Assembly: GCA_039720395.1 (NCBI GenBank)
Contig: CM077831.1
Location: forward strand, 4,568,003-4,632,002
Direction of reading: 5' to 3'
Length of the DNA: 64,000 nt
Source: Liquidambar formosana
Lineage: Eukaryota > Streptophyta > Magnoliopsida > Saxifragales > Altingiaceae
In this document: positions 35,370-45,014 of the stretch, piece by piece
How positions within the stretch are numbered: position 1 is the stretch's first letter
Layout of the letters: every line of letters starts with the position of its first letter
Notes under the pieces: generated by a model
What the model saw: only the letters and a program-made list of their open reading frames with translations
The model's database searches: none
What the model was told of the DNA's origin: nothing
Program-made: the position numbers and the translations under genes

Positions 35370-37397
35370 GCACTATAGCCAATCCACCATGTATCTCATA
35401 CCCATATCCTGTCAATGGTGATCCAATACACTTGGGTCATAGCCTTAGTGAAGGGGTCTTCTTTATTCTCTGTTGTATTAAACTTCTATATGTATATGTC
35501 ATCTCTTCCAATGATCTCTCTAATCACTTGGAATCGCCGCTTAAAGTTTGGACTTTTGATGAGACCGTGGATCCTTGTCTTGAGCACTAGCCTTATTGTT
35601 GTCACAAAAACAATATTAAAGGCTTCTCAATGTCAGGAACCACTCCTAGTTCTACAATGAACTTACTCATCCAAACATGCAGCAATGCACTCAAATTTAC
35701 AGCTCCACCATTTAAGGTGAGAACATACCTCGATGTTGATCTCCTATCATCATCGTCAGATTGAAAATCTGTATCCGTTCTACCAACCATTTCAAGTTTC
35801 TTTCTCCATAGGTAAGGGATAGGTCCTTTAGTTCTTCTCAAGAACTTAAGGATAGCCTTGACTGCTTCCTAGTGTTCCTCATCTGGGTTTGCCTGATATC
35901 TGCTCGTAACATTTACAGCAAAACTGATATCTGGTCTTTTAGTTATAGACAACTTGATTCCATGTCTGACAGGAATTAGACCTCCTTTTGGAATCATGCA
36001 TTTTGAACTCTTTCAAAATCTTGTCTATGTACTTTGATTGGGAGAGAATTAGCATCCTTTAGATCTATCTCTATAGACCTCTATTCCTAGAATATAGGAT
36101 GCTTCTTCCAAATCTTTTATGAAGAAACTTTGTGAAAAACCAATTTTTCACTTTTGACAACGTCTCTACATTATTCCCTAATAAGTAGAACGTCATTCAC
36201 TTATAGGACCATAAATGTGATCGCACTCCCACTAACCCTTTGTACGATCATGGTACAATGATGGGTTTTGTCTCAACAGGGACAGTGGTTGCATCAATGT
36301 TGGTTTGTGTCTCATTAGACAACTCTTTGAGTTCTATTTTCCTGTTGTTATCTCCTTCTTGAATAAACTCTTTTTCAAGAAAGATTGCAAACTTACAAAC
36401 AAAACACCTTTTGTTCATCAGGATAATAGATATGATATCCTAAACTTTCTTTAGGGTAATCCACAAACCTACATTTAAGTTATCTTGATTTCCAATTTGG
36501 TTGCATTATATGTCTCTACATATATAGTGCATCCCCATACCTTAACATGCTTAAGGTTTGGTGCTTCCCTTTCCATATCTCATATAGGTCCTAAGGGACA
36601 GCCTTGGTTTGAACTCTGTTTCATAGGTACGTGGCAATTTCTAGGGCATATCCTAACAAGGATAATATTAGGTCGTTGTAACTTATCATGGACCGGACCA
36701 TATCAAATAAGGTCCTCTTCCTCTTCTCTGACACACCATTTAGTTATGATGTTCTAAGAGGTGTCCATTAGAATAGAATGCCTATTTGAACAAGTTGATC
36801 TGAAAGATCACCAGTTAAATATTCGCCTCCTCGATCCAATCGAAGAGCTTAATACTTTTACTAGTTTGTTTCTTTACTTCATATCTGAATTCTTTGAACC
36901 TTTTCAAATGTTTCAGATTTGTACTTCTTTAAGTATATGCACCTATACCTTAACATTTTTAAGTAAAGGTTCATAAAGTATGAGAAACTATTTCTCTTGT
37001 TCTCTTGGGTTTATTAGCATTCAATTTTAGAGCTATCATGTTTCATGCAATTCATATTTGCAAGGTAGTTTAGAAGATAAATGCTATAAATTCCAGAAGT
37101 AATGAACTCTTCATAAAAACATTTATTAAATCAAACTAAAACACTGTTTAGGCAAAACTGAAATAAAGATAATGTTTCTAAAAACTTCTGGAATGTCAAG
37201 ATAGCTTATTAATTCTAAACTACTCCTTCAGGTAGAGTCAAGCAGTAAATCCCATAGCTAATACAGCAACACTTTGCTCCATTCTCCACTCGTAGGGATA
37301 TTCCGGTTCTACTCAGCCTTCTGCTTCCCACTAGATCCTGCATGGAATTCAAAATTCACATCAGAATTAAGTACCCAAGTGGAAGCAAAACTAACAT
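35370..37397 (-). pseudogene. Degraded pol of C2
   Basis: Minus-strand remnants: RNase H (SKFIVELGVVPDIEKP, then HGLIKSPN-like text; 35430-35700), RT (about 35850-36260), integrase (GYALEIATYL and KEFIQE-type end; about 36360-36750) and, next to gag, a protease start reading ASTWVLNSD where an active copy would have VLDTG. Many stops and shifts. The catalytic Asp codon appears to be Asn. Confidence 0.72.
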
Positions 37398-37722
37398 TTA
37401 GTTTAGAGCATGATCCATACCTTCCGAAGGTCGGCTCTTTAGAGTATCCAGATACTCCCGGCAGTTACGTTTCCAGTGCCCATCCTTGCCGCAGTGAAAA
37501 CAGGTTCCTTTGGCCTTGTCAGTATTACCTTTCTTGACACCTCCCTTTGGCTTCAAGTTCTTCTTCTTCTTCCCTTGGGTACTCTTACCCTTTCCTTTGC
37601 CCTTGCCCTTAGGCTTGGGCTTGGACTTGGAAGTAGAAGCTCCATCAAATGCGAGCAAAGAACCTTTTCCCTTCTTCATTGTCTCCTCAGTCATCTTGAG
37701 CAAATTGTGCAGCTCGGGGAGA
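37398..37722 (-). CDS. gag of C2, C-terminal part (zinc knuckle), separated by G4
   Basis: Continues gag from 56913. Starts with the rest of EPT-LPELHNLL, then a Lys/Pro/Gly-rich linker (about 37560-37640, KPKPKGKGKGKGK), the CCHC knuckle CFHCGKDGHWKRNC (37458-37502), and TAA at 37398-37400. With one copy of the G4 target duplication removed the two parts make 291 codons including the stop, with no internal break. Confidence 0.85.
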
Positions 37723-39276
37723 GTGGGTGTGAACCCCGGAAATTGGGCCCACGAGGGATTGGAAAGAAAATGGGTTTGAAAAAGAAAAAGGAAAGGAGTT
37801 GCCACCTTATTTTTTAAAGGAAACAAGGAAAACCCTAAAAATAGTTTGTTTTAGGAAAACAATTTGAATGACTCCATAAAAAAGGAAAGGCAAAAACCAA
37901 TCTTTTGAAAACCAAAGAAATCGGGGATTCGGAGGCTAAGTTATGACATGGGAAGGTTCTAGGCAAAGCCTATAGGCACCCATGTCACCCTTTCGGTCTC
38001 TCAGTTCATTTGGGCTAAATTAAAGTCTTTCCATACAAAAATCAGCAAGTATATCATCACAAGAATTGCATGCATATCATATATTTCATTCATCCATCCA
38101 TGCATAATAAGCAAATAAAAACAGAAAATAAAAAGAAGAAAAGAAAACATAAATAAACCTAGGATGCTTGGATCCTAGAACGGACTTGAGCCTCATGAAG
38201 AGCGCCTACGTACCATGCAACGAAATACATGGATCAAAGTCCACGTAGTTCGATTAGAACTAAGGTTAAACCCTAATACAAACCTATGGTAAAAACCCTA
38301 GGTTTCCTTATTTGATCAAAAGAGTTGAATTTGATAGAAAGTTTGATTTTAGGAAAGAAATCCACAAAATGGAAACTTTAATAAAAACCAGAATTTTGTT
38401 GGTTAAGGAAACCTCTAATTAAACCATAGGACTTGTATTAAAAATTAACCCTAGATAGGGAGAAGAGAATGAGTTAAGAAGAAAGGTGAATTGGGGCACC
38501 TTCACACCCACTTACCTGAGCGCAATTAGCTCCAAACATTTAGCCATTTCAGACATAAGCAGCCCTATTTGCCATAGGACAAATACCACACCTATTTGCA
38601 CCCTTACAAGTGCTCAAAACCATGCAAAAACACTAACATGCAAATCTGGACAGAATAGTATTATGGCCTAAAAATCATCCACTAAGCATGCTAACAGCAA
38701 CACAGCGAACAATAATAAGTCCTAACATATTCCTAGAACCATATCATGCATAAAAACCCTAAAACATACTAACATGCATGCAAAACTATCATGTTTACTC
38801 CATATGAAAAACATATACAGCAAACACGAAGAAAAACCAAATAAAAAAGTCTACTTTATCATGCTATATGAAAACAAACACGAAACAATAACTCTAAAAC
38901 CCTAAACTCACAAATATGCTTAAAAACATACAAAACATACTTTAATCATGCTAAAACCAAACTAAACAGAAATTAAATCATGCATATTAACTAACTAAAG
39001 CAATATAACATGATGAAAATCCTAACTCTAACATGCAATGACACTAATCCTAGCACAAGGACAAGCAGGAGCACAAGAATCATAACTATGCATTAAAAAC
39101 CTAAAGGACAGCCCTAAAGCATGCTAAACAGTAGATAAAAAATAGATATTCCATGTATATTAACTAGCTAGAGTGTTAATACATGATAAAAAAGTCACCT
39201 TTAACATGCAATAAGCCTAACCCATATGAGAACCTAGTTTAAGCTTGAATAGAGAAGGAGAATACCTTAGGAAGTG

Positions 39277-40066
39277 GCTCCCCTTGTGTTTGTAATTGTT
39301 CGTGGCTCCTCAGGTCTTTAGAGTGAATCAAACCAACACGAATCCTCCTCTTTGTCAAAGTGGTATCACAGCAAAGAGATCAAAACTCACTCAACTTTGA
39401 AAAGAAATAGAAAACAAAAAGAGAACAAGAGAAAAGAAAAAGTGATTCTCGTCACTTTGCAGCAGCAGCAACTTCAATCGCGTTTTTGGGTATGAAAACG
39501 TTAGATTTGGACAAAGCTTGTGAAATACAAAGTTGTAGAGAATTGAATTATCTTTCTAACAAGACCAATTTCATCAAATTCTGACTTCGGATGAAAAAGT
39601 TATGATTAAAATACGACTGCTGGTTTTCAGAAAATCTGCTGCTGAATTATGACGAATTTCACTCCCTCCAAACCCTCTTCTCCTCTTTTTTGTTTAAAGA
39701 CATTAAGAGAGTATTTATAGCTGAAATCTGGAGTTTCCCTTTCCTTCCTGGACTAGGTTTTCTTGGAGAATAGTCAAAAGGTATTTTATAATGATAAAAG
39801 ACTTCTAATCTGAATAGGAAAAGGAAATTGTCTTTTATAAAAATTGGGAGACTGACCGCTAACACGCATGCACATGTATCGTATGTGCGTACACACACTC
39901 ATCACATACGTACACGTGTTAGTGCCATGATAAAAATGGCTAATTTAATAAAATAATTTTCTTTTCATTTTAACCAAAAATCTCATGCTGTGATTCGCAC
40001 TAATTCTTCAAGGATAATCCGTAAATAACCACACTAAACTCATCATCAGGGCCACGGGACTTAAGA
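39277..40066 (-). other. Replaced U3/R segment in G4 LTR
   Basis: Compared with the G5 LTR, sequence matches up to about 39276 and again from about 40067; the middle is unrelated. The segment carries TATAAATA (39712-39719), a CACGTG box (39913-39918) and an inverted repeat CGTATGTG / CACATACG (39880-39887, 39903-39910). The GC-rich module present in other LTRs is absent. The same segment is in the 5' LTR. Confidence 0.7.
39712..39719 (-). promoter_or_regulatory. TATA box of G4 3' LTR
   Basis: TATAAATA on the minus strand, about 200 nt downstream of the CACGTG box in the direction of transcription. The copy in the 5' LTR is at 56108-56115. Confidence 0.65.
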
Positions 40067-40516
40067 TGAACTTCATGAAACACTTTTGAGGGTAAAATGA
40101 TGACTAATGAAAGTCAATTTGAAAAGATTTGGTTGGTAATTGTGAGTCAATTAGAGCTAACCCAAGGAAGGGTTAATTAACCAACTTGAACTACATCGAG
40201 CCATTTTAATCCCGAGCCATTGACTTACCAAATTGACACTAAAAATACCTCTTATGCATCCATATGAACTCCAATTGACAATTTGGAGATCATTCCAAGG
40301 TCAAATGAAAAGTTTGGGACTTAAAAGACGATTATGCCCCTCAAGTCACAAAAGCTCTTATTATCCCTCAAGATCAACTCCAATTTGAACCAAAATTCAT
40401 ATCCATTGTCCTTGTGACTCTAGAAAACTAATGCAAGTGACTAGACTCAAAAACAAAACAAAAACATGCATGAAATGATGAGCCCTAGTAAGGTGGTGCA
40501 AAAATGGGGTGTGACA

Positions 40517-40528
40517 GAAGCCCCTCAT
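40517..40528 (-). other. Polypurine tract of G4
   Basis: AATGAGGGGCTTC on the minus strand, adjoining the 3' LTR. Confidence 0.7.
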
Positions 40529-40639
40529 TGGCGAACAAGTTATACTTGTGAACCAATGATAAAGAACAACCCATTTTTGCCAAGAAGCCTGGAGAAATCA
40601 CACACTGATACCAACAATGATGGGAGGTTGAAAACCTGA

Positions 40640-42760
40640 GACTGAAATAAGGAAGTGTACTCAAGTCATGAGTATACTTAAACCACTGGGGGTTGATGAT
40701 TGTCAAGAGAAGCATATTCAAGCCACTACGAATGAACATACTTTTGAAACGGAGAAATATATTCTAGTCACGAATATATTTAACCAAGTGATGAGAATGA
40801 GATCTGAAAAGCACATTCAAGTGATGAACATACCTTTGAAATGGAGAAATATATCCAAGCGATGGATATACTTAACCAAGTAAGTGACAAAATATCTGAG
40901 AAGTATACTCAAGTGATGAGTATACCATTGAAATGGAGAAATATAATCAGGTCACGAATATATTTAACCAAGTAATCTGAGAATGAAATCTGAGAAGTAT
41001 ACTCAAGTGGTGAGGATACTTAATGATTGAGAAAGACTGAGAAGTACGTTCAAGTGATGAACATACTTTTGAAAAATGAGAAATATATTCAGGTCACGAA
41101 TATATTTAACTAAGTAAGATAGAGAATGAACTGAGAAGTATACTCAAGTGATGAGTATACCATTGAAATGGAGAAATATATTCAAGTGATGAATATATTT
41201 AACCAAGTAAGTGACAAATAATCTGAGAAGTATGTTCAAGTGATGAACATACCATTGAAATGGAGAAATATACCCAAGCGATGGATATACTTAACCAAGT
41301 AGGATAAGAATAATCTGAGAGGTGTATTCAAGTGATGAGTGTACTTTTGAAATGGAGAAATATATTCAGGTCACGAACATATTTAACCAAGTGATGAAAA
41401 AGATGCTGAGAAATATACTCAAGTGATGAGTATACTTAATGATTGAAAAAGACTGAGAAGTACGTTCAAGTGATGAACATACTTTTGAAATGGAGAAATG
41501 TATCCAAGTGATGGATATATTTAACCAAGTAAGCTGAGAAGTACACTCAAGTGATGAACATACCATTGAAATGGAGAAATATATCCAAACGACGGATATA
41601 TTTAACCAAGTAAGATAAGAATAATCTGAGAAGTGTACTCAAGTGATGAGTACACCATTGAAATGGAGAAATATATTCTAGTCACGAATATACTTAACCA
41701 AGTAAGTGACAAGTATGTTTGAGTGATAAACATACCATTGAAATAGAGAAATATATCCAAGTGATGGATATACTTAACCAAGTAAGTGACAAGTATGTTT
41801 AAGTGATAAACATACCATTGAAATAGAGAAATATATCCAAGCGATGGATATACTTAAGCAAGTAAGATAGAGAATAATCTGAGAAGTGTACTCAAGTGAT
41901 GAGTACACCATTGAAATGGAGAAATATATTCTAGTCATGAATATATTTAACCAAGTAAGTGACAAATATTCTGAGAAGTATGTTCAAGTGATGAACATAC
42001 TATTGAAATGGAGAAATATATTCAAGTGATGAATATACTTAACCAAGTAAGTGGCAAAATATCTGAGAAGTATACTCAAGTGATGAGTATACCATTGAAA
42101 TGGAAAAAATATACCTAAGTGGTGGATATACTTAACCAAGTAAGTGACAAATGATCTGAGAAGTATGTTCAAGTGATGAACATACCATTGAAATGGAAAA
42201 AATATACCCAAGTGGTGGATATACTTAACCAAGTAAGTGACAAATGATCTAAGAAGTATGTTCAAGTGATGAACACACCAATGAAATGGAGAAATATACC
42301 CAAGCGATGGATATACTTAACCAAGTAAGTGACGAAATATCTGAGAAGTATACTCGAGTGATGAGTATACCATTGAAATGGAGAAATATATTCAAGTGAT
42401 GAATATATTTAACCAAGTAAGTGATAATGAGGATCTGAAACTAGGAAGCATATTCAATGGGTGAACATGCTTTTGAAATGGAAGAATATATTCAAGTGAT
42501 GAATATATTCAACCAAGTATGATAGAGAATGAGAATTTGAAGCTGAGAAGCATATTCAAAGAGTGAATACACTTTTGAAATGGAAGAATATATTCAAGTG
42601 ATGAGTATATTCAACCAAGTGGGATGGAAAATCAAGAATTTGAAACTGAGGAGTATATTCAAAGGGTGAATACACTTTTGAAATGGAAGAATCTATTCAA
42701 GTGATGAATACATTCAACCAAGTGAGATGAAAAATCAAGATTTGACATGAGGATATATGA
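40640..42760. repeat. Tandem hairpin array next to 3' LTR of G4
   Basis: About 2.1 kb of tandem units. A typical unit is an 8-bp stem around AAGTGAT, then CCATT-GA-AATGG, then a second stem-loop, then TTAACCAAGTAAGTGAC. Examples: GTATACTC/GAGTATAC (40903-40925), GTATGTTC/GAACATAC (41230-41252), GTGTACTC/GAGTACAC (41633-41655), GTATGTTT/AAACATAC (41713-41735), AAATATATTC/GAATATATTT (41174-41200), TATATCC/GGATATA (40850-40870). From about 42420 units diverge (AAGCATATTCAA, GAATATATTC). The minus-strand frames here are repeat artefacts. Confidence 0.9.
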
Positions 42761-43005
42761 TCAATTTATCAAGATTAAACAAGCATGGTGCAAGAGGAAA
42801 GTGTCTTAACACATTGTCACTTGAGTTGGCATGGCACAGGGGAAATATATTAAACCCTTTTGAACATAAAATCAATTTAAGGAATTGATTTCAAGATGGA
42901 ATTTGATTGATTTTAAGCTCAAAAAGTGTTGAATATCTCATTTGGAAGGAGGTTTGATCACGCGTCAAGGTGAGACAAAGCGAGAAGCAAAACCAAAACA
43001 AAGTG

Positions 43006-43067
43006 GCTTGGGTGACCACCAGGCCTCGAGAGGCTAGCCGCCCAGGCCTGGGTGGTTACCCAAGCCC
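43006..43067. promoter_or_regulatory. GC-rich module upstream of G4 DUF7745 gene
   Basis: GCTTGGGTGACCACC to GGTGGTTACCCAAGC, an outer inverted repeat, with GGCTAGCCGCCCAGG inside. It ends 84 nt before the TATA box at 43152. Confidence 0.65.
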
Positions 43068-43151
43068 GAAGCGGAAATCCCACTTTGAATAGGAAACTTC
43101 CTATTCTGATGGGTTTTTTCCTATTTGAACTTGGATTTGTGACCTTTTCCC

Positions 43152-43159
43152 TATAAAAA
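43152..43159 (+). promoter_or_regulatory. TATA box of G4 DUF7745 gene
   Basis: TATAAAAA in TTCCCTATAAAAACACAT, 56 nt before the ATG at 43208. Context and spacing match the G1 gene. Confidence 0.65.
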
Positions 43160-43207
43160 CACATCCAAGAAGTTCCTAAACCTACTTGTATTCATTCATT
43201 AGAAATT

Positions 43208-44679
43208 ATGGAGGCTCTAGACAAATTTTTAGGAGGGTTTTTGAGAGTTATGAGTGCTGAAGCAAAATCTGAGTTCAAGTGCTTTGGCTTGGATCCATTG
43301 CTCTCCTTGAGGCATGTGAGGCTTGAAACGAACCTCTTGACTGCTGCAACATATTTTTGGGATCCTCAAGTTCATGTGTTCCGCTTCAACTATGAAGAAC
43401 TGTGCCCAACCATGGAGGAATTCTGTGCATTGTATGGAGTTTCAACGGTAGGTCCTTTCATTCTCCCTACTCCTCGCCCAAGCTTTCTTACTTCTTTCTC
43501 CAATCTACTTGGGATTCACTCACAATATGCCTCTACGTTTGTAAAGGACCATATGGTAGACTTGATGAAATTGGCAACCTCTTTTTTAGCTTGTGATAGT
43601 AAAGGTATTCTGAATTTTACCTTTCCTATTAAGCATGCACTTGTCTTTTGCCTCATTGGTCGTTTTCTTATTTCCACTGGTACTCCACAAGTGGCACGGG
43701 CTCTTTTTTTTTTTTTAGTGTTGTTATGGGCCCGATAGTCGATACATAGACGGAGGCTTGCGTCATGCTTATTCTGGAACAGCACCGGTGCCCCGAACGG
43801 GGCCTTCAAGGCTCTGATATAGCCGGCATCGATCAGCTCCTTGAGTTGCTTCCTTAGCTCTGATAGTTCAGGGGGACCGTTCAAATCTGTGACTTGATTC
43901 CTCTCCTTGCCAAGGGCTATAACTTGATTCCCATGGTGCTAGCTGAAACCCTGAATGGTTTGGATAAAACTCATGAGGACCCAAAGGTTCCTTTAGGAGG
44001 TAGCCCCATTCTACTGCAGATGTGGTTGCTTGAAAGACTGAATTTCTTGTCACTAGTTGCCATTACACCATACAAGCCCCAGCATTACTGCCTTCGCCGC
44101 ATTGAATTACCTGGGCAATTTTCATTGAGAGATTGGCTAGGTTACTACCAAACCCTTTCTTGGAGGAGTGTCAAGTGGTTTGTATTCATATGGGGCTGCA
44201 GTGACCAGGTGCTTCTGCGGACTTCTGGATGCGCCATGGTGAGACTCATAGGACTGAGGTCTACTTCCTTCTATTGGCCTTCAAGGGTTCTGCGTCAGAT
44301 GGGCGCCATGCAAACCATACCCACTTCCTTGAAAGGTGACTATCCTGTGGTGCCCGCGGGTCTTTCTGTAGTGACTTGGGCGAAGGACCGATGGCCTAGC
44401 AATTTGATACTAACCCAAGTTACGAATACTGATGGTCCATATATGATGAGCCTCGAGTATAAGGAATGGTTGAAAAGCAATTTAGGTGAGAGAGAGACTA
44501 CTCGAAGAGAAAGGATTTTTGGACTTATCAAGAACAACGAACTTGGATCTTGCAGAGAAGATATTATGGAAGCAGTGACAGCAGCTTATGAACATGATTT
44601 GAGGAAGAAAAGAAGACATGAAAGAGAGAAGAAGAAAGCTGAGGAGCGAGCTGCAAAGAGGCTCAAGAAAATAGAATAG
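43208..44679 (+). pseudogene. DUF7745-type antisense gene of G4, broken by a 200-bp patch
   Basis: Antisense to gag-pol, between pol and the array. The first part (43208-43690) has MEALDKFLGGFL, FKCFGL, FRFNYEELCPTMEEFCALYGV, MVDLMKLATSFLACDS and FCLIGRFLIST. The second part (43891-44679) has GGSPILLQMWLLERLNFLS, WGCSDQVLLRTSGCA, FYWPSRVLRQMGAMQT and a basic tail (EHDLRKKRRHEREKK) ending at TAG 44679. Relative to the G2 copy, 18 nt are replaced by 200 nt of foreign sequence (43691-43890), shifting the frame. The start is supported by the TATA box and the G1 match. Apart from the patch both halves are open, so the damage is probably recent or the patch occurred at low copy. Function unknown; the tail suggests nuclear or nucleic-acid contact. 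Confidence 0.85.
43691..43890 (-). other. Foreign patch: piece of another Gypsy RT plus A tract
   Basis: The minus strand reads GPPELSELRKQLKELIDAGY, APFGAPVLFQ and LRLCIDYRA, the N-terminal part of a chromovirus-like RT unlike the pol of this element. After DYRA the match is lost and a 13-base A tract follows before the DUF7745 sequence resumes. Target sequence of 18 nt is missing. Confidence 0.75.
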
Positions 44680-45014
44680 GATATTTATGGCATATTTATA
44701 GTTCTTTTACTTAATACCAATGAATTGCTATGTCAATCAATTTTAGTTTTGAATAAATTGCCAATAATAAATCAAATTTGGGATTTTCTTGTTTGATTTA
44801 GACCGCACCCAAGGTAACTTTATGGGTTGCCTACGTATCTCCATGGTTTTTTCTTCTTTTTTTTTGTTTTTGTTTTGTTTTTTTTTGTTTTTTTTGTTTT
44901 TTTTGTTTTTTTTGTTTTTTGTTTTTGTTTTTGAATGGAGAATCAGGTCTTACGTAGTTCTTATGCCTTAACTTTTGCCTAGGCCGCCCTTACGGGTTTT
45001 CAACCTAGCAGGCC
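44680..45014. other. Tail-to-tail spacer between DUF7745 and pol in G4
   Basis: Non-coding, with a T-rich run of about 100 nt (44838-44935) and the conserved CCGCACCCAAGGTAAC to GGGTTGCCTACGTATC block, as at 15240-15290 in G2. Confidence 0.55.

Larger units (their letters stand above)
37728..40516 (-). repeat. 3' LTR of G4
   Basis: 2789 bp. It is collinear with the G5 LTR except about 39277-40066, which is unrelated and includes the TATA box (39712-39719). Compared with the 5' LTR it has an extra 29 bp near 39300. Confidence 0.94.

Noticed and set aside
39659..39898. 79-residue minus-strand frame in both G4 LTRs (also 56055-56294)
   Set aside because: Identical because the LTRs are duplicates; it overlaps the TATA and U3 segment and matches nothing I recognise.
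41366..42265. Minus-strand frames in the G4 array (repeating LTWLNI/FSISMVYSS peptides)
   Set aside because: They follow the tandem repeat and the hairpins; peptide similarity comes from unit duplication, with no domain and no silent-site bias.
40640..42760. CRISPR-like array from regular repeats
   Set aside because: Units are tandem and diverged, without unique spacers, in a plant retrotransposon.
43516..43884. Minus-strand RT fragment as a separate Gypsy insertion
   Set aside because: Only about 50 RT residues, no LTR, no target duplication; treated as filler within DUF7745.
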